Positions 16,847-24,355 of a stretch of 64,000 nt of DNA are shown piece after piece; position 1 is the stretch's first letter; each line of letters opens with the position of its first letter. The translations under genes were made by a program, and so were the position numbers. Location: the NCBI RefSeq assembly GCF_030657335.1, contig NZ_CP131039.1, positions 1,364,001 to 1,428,000 of the forward strand. The letters run 5' to 3'. The notes under the pieces were generated by a model. That model worked only from the letters and a program-made list of their open reading frames with translations. It was not told where the DNA came from and made no database searches. The DNA is from Croceibacterium aestuarii. GTDB lineage: Bacteria > Pseudomonadota > Alphaproteobacteria > Sphingomonadales > Sphingomonadaceae.

Positions 16847-18158
16847 GCTCGCGCCGCAGCTTGTCCCAGTACTCCATGCGCTTGGCCACCTCGCGCTCGA
16901 AACCGCGCTCGACCGGACGGTAATAGCGCTGCGGCGCCATGCCCTCGGGCCAGTAGTCGGCTCCGGAGAAGCCGTCCTCGGCATCGTGGTCGTAGGCGTA
17001 ATCCTTGCCGTAGCCGATGTCCTTCATCAGCTTGGTCGGGGCGTTCACGATGTTCATCGGCGGCATCAGGCTGCCGGTCTCGCGCGCGCTCTTCCAGGCC
17101 GCCTTCTGGGCCTTGTAGGCGGCGTTCGATTTGGGCGCGGTGGCGCAGTAGAGGCAGGCCTGGACGATCGCCAGTTCGCCTTCGGGCGTGCCGAGGAACT
17201 GGTAGGCCTCCTTGGCGGCGATACACTGGGCCAGCGCCTGCGGGTCGGCGAGGCCAATGTCCTCGACCGCGGCGCGGGTCAGCCGGCGCAGCACGAACAG
17301 CGGCTCTTCGCCCGCGACGAGCATTCGCGCGAGGTAATAGAGCGTGGCCTGCGGATCGGACCCGCGCAGGCTTTTGTGCCAGGCGCTGATGAGGTTGTAA
17401 TGTCCTTCGCGATCCTTGTCGTAGACCGCCACCCGGCGCTGCAGGAATTCGCCGAGCTCGGCTGGCCCAAGCGGCGCGTCTATCCCGGCGGAATAGAGCG
17501 TTTCGGCCTGGTTGAGCAGAAACCGTCCGTCGCCGTCGGCGCTCGCGACCAGCGCGTCGCGCGCCTCGGGGGTGAGTGGCAAGGGACCTTCGAGTTCCTC
17601 GGCGCGGGCGAGCAGCTGCTCGAGCGCTTCGGCGTCGAGGCGGTGGAGGATCAGCACCTGCGCGCGGCTCAGCAGAGCGGCGTTGAGCTCAAAGCTCGGG
17701 TTCTCGGTTGTTGCTCCGACCAGCGTCACCGTGCCGCGTTCGACAAAGGGCAGGAAGCCGTCTTGCTGGGCGCGGTTGAAACGGTGGATCTCGTCCACGA
17801 ACAGCAAGGTGCGCTGCCCGGCTTCGCGCGCCTTCTCGGCCTCGACAAAGGCCTTCTTGAGGTCGGCGACCCCGCTGAACACCGCGCTGATCGCGACGTA
17901 GCGCATGCCCGTGGCATGGGCGAGAAGGCGGGCGATCGAGGTCTTGCCGGTGCCGGGCGGCCCCCACAGCACCATGCTCGACAGCTTGCCCGCCGCGACC
18001 ATGCGGCCGATCGCGCCTTGCGGACCGGTCAGGTGGTCCTGGCCGATGACTTCGTTCAGCGCTGCGGGCCGCAGACGATCCGCGAGCGGCGCATCCTCGC
18101 GTGCGGAATCGGCGCCGTTTGGCTGCTGCGAGACGGTGTCGGGGAAGAGGTCGGCCAT
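16839..18158 (-). CDS. rarA: Replication-associated recombination protein A (MgsA/RarA)
   Basis: A 439-residue AAA+ ATPase of the RarA/MgsA/WRNIP1 family acting at stalled replication forks. Walker A GPPGTGKT at about residues 66-73, Walker B TLLFVDEIHRFN, sensor 1 GATTENPSFELN, then the tetramerisation part with ISAWHKSLRGSDPQATLYYLARM and the conserved NAAYKAQKAAW near the C-terminus. The length is standard. Confidence 0.96.
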   Translation of the reverse strand: MADLFPDTVSQQPNGADSAREDAPLADRLRPAALNEVIGQDHLTGPQGAIGRMVAAGKLSSMVLWGPPGTGKTSIARLLAHATGMRYVAISAVFSGVADLKKAFVEAEKAREAGQRTLLFVDEIHRFNRAQQDGFLPFVERGTVTLVGATTENPSFELNAALLSRAQVLILHRLDAEALEQLLARAEELEGPLPLTPEARDALVASADGDGRFLLNQAETLYSAGIDAPLGPAELGEFLQRRVAVYDKDREGHYNLISAWHKSLRGSDPQATLYYLARMLVAGEEPLFVLRRLTRAAVEDIGLADPQALAQCIAAKEAYQFLGTPEGELAIVQACLYCATAPKSNAAYKAQKAAWKSARETGSLMPPMNIVNAPTKLMKDIGYGKDYAYDHDAEDGFSGADYWPEGMAPQRYYRPVERGFEREVAKRMEYWDKLRRERG

Positions 18159-18265
18159 GGCCGGACTAGATAGGCACCCGAAGCGCGATTGCCCAGCAAC
18201 GCGTCGATCGGCGCCTCTCCAGGCGTCCTCTACGGCAGAATATTCGTCAAAGGGTCTTGCATCTT

Positions 18266-18285
18266 CGATAATCTAAGATATATCG
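18266..18285. promoter_or_regulatory. Probable PadR operator
   Basis: An AT-rich inverted repeat in GC-rich surroundings, 29-48 nt before the padR ATG: CGATA-ATCT-A-AGAT-A-TATCG. All arm positions pair apart from one extra A on the right. PadR proteins often bind such ATCTxAGAT-type dyads and repress their own gene. Autoregulation is inference. Confidence 0.55.
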
Positions 18286-18313
18286 CAGAACATCGAAGAG
18301 AAGGATATTCACG

Positions 18314-18985
18314 ATGCGATGCAATTTAGACGAGCGCGAAATGCGCCGCGCCTGGAGGCAGGCCGCCCGTGCCGGGAGGCGCATGTCACGCGAATTCGGG
18401 CGCCACGCCGGCTTTGGTCCCGAAGGGCCGTTCGGGCCGGATGGCCCCTTCGGCACCGACGGACCGTTCGGCCCGGAAGGCCCGTTTGGGCCCGGCGGTC
18501 CCTTCGGCGGGGGCGGCGGCCGCAGGCGCCGCATGTTCGACCGCGCCGAACTGCGCCTCGCCTTGCTCAAGCTGATCGCCGAGCAACCGCGACACGGGTA
18601 CGACCTCATCAAGGCAATGGAAGAGCTGACCGCCGGCGAATACGCCCCGAGCCCGGGGGTGATCTATCCCACTTTGCAGCTGATGGTCGACGAAGGCGTC
18701 ATCGCCGAACTGCCCGACGATACCTCGCGCAAGGTGTTCGAAGCGACCGCTTCAGGGCGCGAGGAGCTGGAACGGGAAGCCGCCACCGTCGACGCGCTGT
18801 TCGAGCGGCTCGCAAAGGTCGGCGAGAAGGTGCACTCTTCTCCGCACCGGCAGATGCATCGGGCGATGGAAAACTTGCGCAACGCCGTCCGGTTGCACCG
18901 GCGCGCGGGGGACTTCGGCGGCAAGATCATTGAGGATATCGTCGACGTCATCGACGAGGCCGCGCGCAAGATCGAGCGCCTCTAG
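18314..18985 (+). CDS. PadR-family transcriptional regulator with a GPxGPF repeat linker
   Basis: A 223-residue regulator. A basic N-terminus (to about residue 33) is followed by five GPxGPF-type hexapeptides and a Gly run, then RRRRMFDRAELRLALLKLIAEQPRHGYDLIKAMEELTAGEYAPSPGVIYPTLQLMVDEG, the typical PadR winged helix. The C-terminal coiled helix (about 150-223) should dimerise. The collagen-like linker is unusual for the family. An AT-rich dyad precedes the gene and no target gene is on the same strand, so autoregulation or a distant target is likely. Confidence 0.9.
   Translation: MRCNLDEREMRRAWRQAARAGRRMSREFGRHAGFGPEGPFGPDGPFGTDGPFGPEGPFGPGGPFGGGGGRRRRMFDRAELRLALLKLIAEQPRHGYDLIKAMEELTAGEYAPSPGVIYPTLQLMVDEGVIAELPDDTSRKVFEATASGREELEREAATVDALFERLAKVGEKVHSSPHRQMHRAMENLRNAVRLHRRAGDFGGKIIEDIVDVIDEAARKIERL
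18416..18505 (+). repeat. Five 18-bp tandem repeats coding for GPxGPF
   Basis: Residues 35-64 of the PadR protein are GPEGPF, GPDGPF, GTDGPF, GPEGPF, GPGGPF, each coded by a diverged 18-nt unit. Copy number may vary between strains. Confidence 0.8.
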
Positions 18986-19010
18986 GCCGAGCCGCCCTCG
19001 CCGCGATATT

Positions 19011-19044
19011 CCCTCCTCTCGGGTCCAGAGGCCCGAGGGGAGGG
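19011..19044. terminator. Hairpin between convergent padR and glycosyltransferase genes
   Basis: A 13-bp stem (19011-19023 with 19032-19044, one G-U pair) closes an 8-nt loop. It lies between two convergent genes and could end transcription from both sides, but neither flank has a clear T tract. Confidence 0.5.
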
Positions 19045-19078
19045 GCCGCAGGCGGCGGTCCTCTGTCTGGCATAACGG

Positions 19079-20245
19079 CTACGCCAGCGGGGCAGCACTG
19101 CCTTTGCGCGCGGCGATAAGCCGCAGGTAAGTGTCGGCCACGGCCTGGTTGATAGCGTCCCACGAATAGGCCCGGCTGCGCTCTTCGCCGGCGGCGCCGT
19201 GCGCCCGGCGAAGCTCGGGATCGGCGATATAGCGGGCAAGCGCATCGGCGAAGCCCGCCGCGTCGCCCGGCTCCACCATCAGGCCGGTGACCCCGTCGTC
19301 GACGAGACTGGAACTCCCAGTCGCGCGCGCGGCGAGAACCGGTACGCCGCAGGCCATGGCTTCGAGGGTGACGTTGCCGAACGTCTCGGTCACCGAAGGG
19401 TTGAACAGCACGTCGAGCGAGGCGACCGCACGGCCGAGATTCGTTCCGCCCTGGAAGCCGGCGAACACCGCGTCGGGCAACCGCTCGGCGAACCAGCCCC
19501 GCGCCGGGCCGTCACCGATGACGAGGACGCGGTGTGCGATCTTGCGCTTGGCCAGTTGGTCGATGGCGTCGGCGAAAGCGTCGAGGCCCTTCTCCATGAC
19601 CAGCCGGCCGAGAAAGCCGATGGCGACCTCCTCGTCGGCGATGCCGAGCGAACGGCGCCATTCGAGGCTGCGGCGATCGGGCGAGAAGATGTTGCGGTCG
19701 ACTCCGCGTTCCCACAGCGAGATGTCGTCGTTCATGCCCTGCTCGCGCAGCACTTCGACCATCCCGGCCGAGGGCGTCACCAGCGCATCGCAGCGCCGGT
19801 ACAGCCCGCGAATCCAGTCTTCGCAGGGCTTCTCGAGAAAGCCGATCCCGTAGTAGCGAAAGTAGGTTTCGAAGCGCGTGTGCACCGAAGCGAGGATCGG
19901 TATGCCGTGGCTCTGCGCCCAACGCGCCGCAGCGCGTGCCGAAAGATCGGGCGAGGACAAGTGCACGATGTGCGGATCGAACGCTTCGAGGTCGCCGCGG
20001 ACGCGGGCGTTGAGGCCGAGCGGAAAGCGGTATTCGGCGCGCGTTGGGATGGCGATCGAGGGGAGCGAAACCAGAGTTCCCTGCGGCTCGAAGGCCGGAT
20101 CGTCGCTGGTCGGCGAATAGACGCGCACGGTCGCGCCCTGCCGTTGCAGATATTCGACCAACCGGTTGAGCGCCCGATTGGCCCCGTCGACGGTCATGTT
20201 GTAATTGCCGCTGAACAAGGCAATTCGCAGGCCCGAGATCCTCAT
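19079..20245 (-). CDS. Glycosyltransferase, GT4 family
   Basis: A GT-B glycosyltransferase of 388 residues from MRISGLRIALFSGNYNM. The N-terminal donor loop is DGANRALNRLVEYLQRQG, and the C-terminal domain carries FLGRLVMEKGLDAF and the GT4 signature FNPSVTETFGNVTLEAMACGVPVLA. It resembles mannosyl- or sulfoquinovosyl-type transferases acting on lipids, but the substrate is not shown. ATG 20257 (MGARMRIS) is an equally possible start; neither has a clear Shine-Dalgarno. It is divergent from sdpR. Confidence 0.88.
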   Translation of the reverse strand: MRISGLRIALFSGNYNMTVDGANRALNRLVEYLQRQGATVRVYSPTSDDPAFEPQGTLVSLPSIAIPTRAEYRFPLGLNARVRGDLEAFDPHIVHLSSPDLSARAAARWAQSHGIPILASVHTRFETYFRYYGIGFLEKPCEDWIRGLYRRCDALVTPSAGMVEVLREQGMNDDISLWERGVDRNIFSPDRRSLEWRRSLGIADEEVAIGFLGRLVMEKGLDAFADAIDQLAKRKIAHRVLVIGDGPARGWFAERLPDAVFAGFQGGTNLGRAVASLDVLFNPSVTETFGNVTLEAMACGVPVLAARATGSSSLVDDGVTGLMVEPGDAAGFADALARYIADPELRRAHGAAGEERSRAYSWDAINQAVADTYLRLIAARKGSAAPLA

Positions 20246-20319
20246 GCGAGCGCCCATAATGGCGAAAGTCGCATATGGCGAGGGGCGCACGGCCAATGCG
20301 CTTGCAAGCGAATGCTTAT

Positions 20320-20335
20320 TTAGGCTAGTGCCTAA
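20320..20335. promoter_or_regulatory. Probable SdpR/ArsR operator
   Basis: TTAGGC-tagt-GCCTAA is a perfect 6-bp inverted repeat 6-21 nt before the ATG of the ArsR-type gene. It would cover the promoter or start region, the normal place for autorepression by this family. Confidence 0.6.
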
Positions 20336-20340
20336 TTACC

Positions 20341-20646
20341 ATGAGTGTAGTCTTCGATGCCCTGTCGCATCCAATCCGCCGCGAAGTGCTCGAGCTGCTC
20401 AAGCGCGGCGGCATGACCGCGGGCCAGCTGGCGGATCACTTTCCGGTCAGCAAGCCGACCATGTCGGGCCATTTCGCCAAGCTCAAGGCGGCCGGGCTGA
20501 TCCGCGGCGAGAATCGCGCCGGGCACATCGTCTACACGCTCAACCTGTCGACGCTCGAGGAAGCGGTGATGGGGTTCATGAATCGCATGGGCATAAGCCG
20601 CGGTGCGGATGCCGGCGGCCGCCCGGAGACGGAGAATTCGCCATGA
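20341..20646 (+). CDS. sdpR: ArsR-family autorepressor, SdpR type
   Basis: A 101-residue winged-helix regulator (FDALSHPIRREVLELLKRGGMTAGQLADHFPVSKPTMSGHFAKLKAAGLI). It has no metal-binding Cys box and fits the SdpR group, which represses itself and a downstream sdpI. The stop overlaps the sdpI start by ATGA, and a perfect dyad lies just upstream. In Bacillus, SdpI captures SdpR when it meets the SdpC toxin; whether that works here is unknown. Confidence 0.87.
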   Translation: MSVVFDALSHPIRREVLELLKRGGMTAGQLADHFPVSKPTMSGHFAKLKAAGLIRGENRAGHIVYTLNLSTLEEAVMGFMNRMGISRGADAGGRPETENSP

Positions 20647-21302
20647 AGACGGGCAAGCTGCTGCTCATTTCGCTGGTCGTTTGCGCGGCGATGTCGGCCT
20701 TCGCCTTCTATGCCGCGGCGCGCCTGCCGGCCGGAGCCGAACTGGCGACGCACTGGAATCTCAGCGGCGAGGCCGACCGCACCCAGCCGGCGCTGATGGC
20801 GCTGTTGTTGCCGGCCGGGATCGGACTGCTGGTCTCGCTGGTATTCTCGGTCTTGCCGAGGATCGAACCGTTGCAGGATCGGCTGGAAGCCTCGGCTCCG
20901 CTGATGCGCACGGCATGGATCGGCGTGCTTGTCCTGCTGGTCTTCGTGCAGGCCATGATCGGCGCGCAGGCCTTCGGCTACCACGTCCGCGGGGACATGA
21001 TCATGCTCCCGCTCGGGCTGTTCCTGCTGGTCTTGGGCAATGTGCTGCCCAAGTCGCGGCCAGGCTTCTTCGTCGGCATCCGTACGCCGTGGACGATTGT
21101 CGACGAGGACGTGTGGATTGCGACACACCGGCTGGGCGGCAAGCTGATGATGCTGGCCGGCGCAGTGCTCGTCGTTCTTTCGCTGCTCCCATTCGACGCA
21201 CATGTGCGCGGCCCGGTCATGCTGGCGGTGATCCTTGCCAGTGCCTTGGTGCCGATTGTCTATAGCTGGTGGTTGTGGAGCCGGAAGAAGCGCGGCGCGT
21301 GA
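20643..21302 (+). CDS. sdpI: SdpI-family membrane protein
   Basis: A 219-residue protein with about six TM helices. The first third carries the DUF1648-type motif ARLPAGAELATHWNLSGEADR; the SdpI core has FFVGIRTPWTIVDEDVWIATHRLGGKL. SdpI gives immunity to the SdpC toxin in Bacillus. No sdpABC gene is present, as is usual for proteobacterial copies, so the native ligand is unknown. ATGA overlap with sdpR. Confidence 0.9.
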   Translation: MKTGKLLLISLVVCAAMSAFAFYAAARLPAGAELATHWNLSGEADRTQPALMALLLPAGIGLLVSLVFSVLPRIEPLQDRLEASAPLMRTAWIGVLVLLVFVQAMIGAQAFGYHVRGDMIMLPLGLFLLVLGNVLPKSRPGFFVGIRTPWTIVDEDVWIATHRLGGKLMMLAGAVLVVLSLLPFDAHVRGPVMLAVILASALVPIVYSWWLWSRKKRGA

Positions 21303-21478
21303 TGCGTGGTTCCTTCGCAATACCGAGTGTGACACGCGGGCAACAATAAGCGTTACGCCTGTTACTAGTTTTGCGCAGGCGATTGAGTATCCCCAGACAG
21401 GCGATTATCAGGGTCCGCTTGGACTGCTCGGCGCCGACCGCAAGATGTGGCCCGCGTCGTTGGGAGATGGAGAACTCA

Positions 21479-24196
21479 ATGCTGAAGGTATCTGCCGGCA
21501 AGTCCGGTCTTGTCCGCGCTTTCCTGCTCACCGGAACGGCTTTCGCCGCTCTGCACGCGCCCGCGGCGCAGGCCCAGGACGAGGGCAATTCCGAAGACCA
21601 GGCGGCCGTCCAACCCGAGTCCAGCGGCAACGAGATCGTCGTCACCGCGACGAAGCGCGAGCAGACTCTTCAGGAAGTCCCTGTCGCGGTTACCGTGACC
21701 ACCGCCGAGACCATCGAGCGCGCGCAAATCCGCGACCTCAAGGACCTGCAGACCGTCGTGCCCTCGCTCAGCGTCGGCCAGCGCCAGAACCTTGGCGCCA
21801 CCAACTTCTTCATCCGCGGTTTCGGCAACGGCGCCAACAATCCAGGTATCGAACCCTCGGTCGGCGTCTTCGTCGACGGGGTCTATCGCTCGCGCACGGT
21901 GTCGCAGATTACCGACCTGCCGGATGTGCAGCGCATCGAGGTCCTGCGCGGGCCCCAATCGACTCTGTTCGGCAAGAACGCCTCGGCCGGCGTGATCTCG
22001 ATCACCACCAAGAAGCCTTCGTTCGAATTCGGCGGTTCGGCCGAATTGAGCTACGGCAACTACGATGCGCTGGTCGGCAAGGCGCTGGTCACCGGGCCTC
22101 TCAGCGAGGACACCGCCTTCAGCATCGCCGGCGGCTTCAACAAGCGCGACGGCTTCTTCAAGGACGCGGCCACCGGGGACCGCACCAACGAACGCGATCG
22201 CTGGTTCGTTCGCGGGCAACTGCTGTACGAAGGCGATGCGGGCTCGATCCGCGTGATCGGCGATTACGACAAGATCGACGAGAACTGCTGCGGCGTCGTC
22301 AATCTCCAGCCCGGCCCGACTTACCCCGCGGTCCTGGCGCTCGGCGGGCGGACCAACGATCCGAACGATCCGTTCAGCCGGGTGGTCTACAACAACTTCA
22401 ATTCGGTCAACAAGATCGAGAACTTCGGCGGGTCGATCGAGCTGCAAGGCGATCTGGGGCCGGGTACGGTCACCGCGATCAGCGCGCTGCGCAAGACCAA
22501 TTCGTTGGCGGTCCAGGATCCGGATTTCACCAGCGCCGACCTGGTCTATCCCCTGCTGCAGGACACCAAGATCAAGACCTTCACGCAGGAACTGCGCTGG
22601 ACCGGCGAAGTTGCCAGCGGCCTCAACCTGCTGCTCGGCGCGTTTTTCCTGACCGACAAAGTCGATCAACGCGAAACGCTGCTCTACGGCACGCAGTTTC
22701 GGCCCTACGCCAACATCCTGATCCAGGGCGCAACGGGCGGGGCACTCGACGTGCCGACCCTCGAGGGCACCTTCGGTGCGCTCGAAGGTCAGCCGACGAA
22801 ATATCTCAACCAGTTCTTCCAACCGGGGCAGGGTTTCGACAACCAGTTCTCGCTGTCGAGCCGATCGCTCTCGCTGTTCGGACAAGCCGATTTCGAGATT
22901 ACCGACGGACTCGTCTTCACCGCGGGCGGCAACTGGACCACCGACAGCAAGCACTTCAGGACCGAGGCGGTCAGCACCGACACGTTCGCTGCGATCGACT
23001 TCAATGCGCCGCAGTATGCGCCGTTCCGCCAGCAGCTGCTCTACGGCGGCGCGCTCGCGGCCGGCGTGGGCCAGGCGCTGGGTCTCGGCCGTTCGGCCAC
23101 CCAGGCGGAAATCTTCGCCTTCGCCACCGGCGCGAGCCCGGCGGGTGCCGCAGGCGCCACCGCCTACGCGACGGTCATCGCACCGGGCGCCACGGCCTAT
23201 GCCAACGCCAACGCCAACAACCCGCTGGCCAATCCGCTAAATGCGCTCAAGCCGCTGCAATTCCTGCCGCCGTTCCTCAACCTGCCGAACGCGGTCGAAC
23301 CGGGCAAAACCCAGGACGACAACTTCAGCTACACGCTGCGGCTCGCTTACGACGTCAGTCCCTCGCTCAATGTCTATGCGAGCTACGCGACGGGCTTCAA
23401 GGCGAGCTCGGTCAACCTGTCACGCGACAGCCGCCCGTTCCTTGCGGACCGCACGGCCATCATGAATGCCGGGATCGCAGTACCCAACCTGACCTATGGC
23501 AGCCGCTACGCCGGCCCGGAAAAGTCGCGCGTGATGGAAGCCGGGTTGAAGTACAACGCGGGCGGCATCTCGGCCAACCTCGCTGTGTTCGATCAGCAGA
23601 TCGAAGGTTTCCAGACCAATCTGTTCACCGGGACCGGCTTCGCCCTGCTCAACGCCGGCAAGCAGAGCACCGTCGGCGTCGAACTTGAAACGCAGGCCAA
23701 CTTCAGCGGTTTGACGCTGAATTTCGCAACGACCTACCTCGACCCGAAATACGACAGCTTCAACGCTTCGGCCGTCGGCAACCTGACCGGCACCAGGCCC
23801 GCGGGCATCCCCAAGTGGACCGTGGTCATGGGTGCGCAGTACGAAATGCAGGTCGGGCGCGGGACGCTTATTCCCCGCGTGTCGTATCTCTATTCGTCCA
23901 AGACGCAGATCGTCGAGGGCCTGCCCGGATTCCTCGTGCGCGGACCCGACGGCTCGATCATCGACAACACGGCGGCACTGGCAGCCGCGAAGCCGTTCAC
24001 CGTCGAGCGCAACGATCTGACCGCGTCGCTCGGCTACGAATTCGGCAACGGTTTGACGGTGGAAATCTGGGGCCGCAACCTGCTCAAGGACGAGAACATC
24101 GAGACGATCTTCGACTCCGTGGCGCAGGCCGGCGGCATTTCGGGCTACATCAACGACCCCAGGACCTACGGGGCGACTGCCCGCTTCAAGTGGTAA
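21479..24196 (+). CDS. TonB-dependent outer-membrane receptor
   Basis: A 905-residue receptor. A signal peptide of about 33 residues ends in APAAQAQ; a TonB-box-like region NEIVVTATKREQ follows. The plug has VPSLSVGQRQNLGATNFFIRGFG, VGVFVDGVYRSR and IEVLRGPQSTLFGKNASAGVISITTKKP. The 22-strand barrel ends in ARFKW. ATG 21479 is preceded by GGAG at 7 nt; the ATG at 21467 is too close to its own site. The ligand (siderophore, glycan or other) cannot be told; no transport operon is adjacent. Confidence 0.93.
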   Translation: MLKVSAGKSGLVRAFLLTGTAFAALHAPAAQAQDEGNSEDQAAVQPESSGNEIVVTATKREQTLQEVPVAVTVTTAETIERAQIRDLKDLQTVVPSLSVGQRQNLGATNFFIRGFGNGANNPGIEPSVGVFVDGVYRSRTVSQITDLPDVQRIEVLRGPQSTLFGKNASAGVISITTKKPSFEFGGSAELSYGNYDALVGKALVTGPLSEDTAFSIAGGFNKRDGFFKDAATGDRTNERDRWFVRGQLLYEGDAGSIRVIGDYDKIDENCCGVVNLQPGPTYPAVLALGGRTNDPNDPFSRVVYNNFNSVNKIENFGGSIELQGDLGPGTVTAISALRKTNSLAVQDPDFTSADLVYPLLQDTKIKTFTQELRWTGEVASGLNLLLGAFFLTDKVDQRETLLYGTQFRPYANILIQGATGGALDVPTLEGTFGALEGQPTKYLNQFFQPGQGFDNQFSLSSRSLSLFGQADFEITDGLVFTAGGNWTTDSKHFRTEAVSTDTFAAIDFNAPQYAPFRQQLLYGGALAAGVGQALGLGRSATQAEIFAFATGASPAGAAGATAYATVIAPGATAYANANANNPLANPLNALKPLQFLPPFLNLPNAVEPGKTQDDNFSYTLRLAYDVSPSLNVYASYATGFKASSVNLSRDSRPFLADRTAIMNAGIAVPNLTYGSRYAGPEKSRVMEAGLKYNAGGISANLAVFDQQIEGFQTNLFTGTGFALLNAGKQSTVGVELETQANFSGLTLNFATTYLDPKYDSFNASAVGNLTGTRPAGIPKWTVVMGAQYEMQVGRGTLIPRVSYLYSSKTQIVEGLPGFLVRGPDGSIIDNTAALAAAKPFTVERNDLTASLGYEFGNGLTVEIWGRNLLKDENIETIFDSVAQAGGISGYINDPRTYGATARFKW

Positions 24197-24220
24197 AACC
24201 CCACGCGGGGGAGGAGGGGA

Positions 24221-24250
24221 AGGGGGCTTTCGGGCCCCCTTTCTTTTTTG
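24221..24250 (+). terminator. Rho-independent terminator of the TonB receptor gene
   Basis: The stem GGGGGC/GCCCCC (24222-24227 with 24234-24239, plus A-T closure) has a 6-nt loop and is followed by TTTCTTTTTT. It starts 25 nt after the stop codon. Confidence 0.92.
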
Positions 24251-24292
24251 TACGCGGCGAATCTATCACCAAGACAGGGACAAGGGGCCGCG

Positions 24293-24355
24293 ATGAAGTG
24301 GATGTTCCTGTCACTGAAGCGGTATTTCGCGTCGCTCGAGGACGTTTTCGCCTAG
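24293..24355 (+). pseudogene. 20-codon ORF resembling a DUF805 N-terminus (remnant)
   Basis: MKWMFLSLKRYFASLEDVFA, preceded by AGGGG at about 6 nt. The start resembles DUF805 membrane proteins, which typically begin with an MxWMxxPLKRY-type sequence, but the frame stops after 20 codons and no further DUF805 sequence follows. It may be a relic or a real micropeptide. Its stop overlaps the end of the opposite ABC permease gene. Confidence 0.3.

Noticed and set aside
19199-20323. Plus-strand ORF opposite the glycosyltransferase
   Set aside because: Shadow of a gene with clear GT4 motifs.
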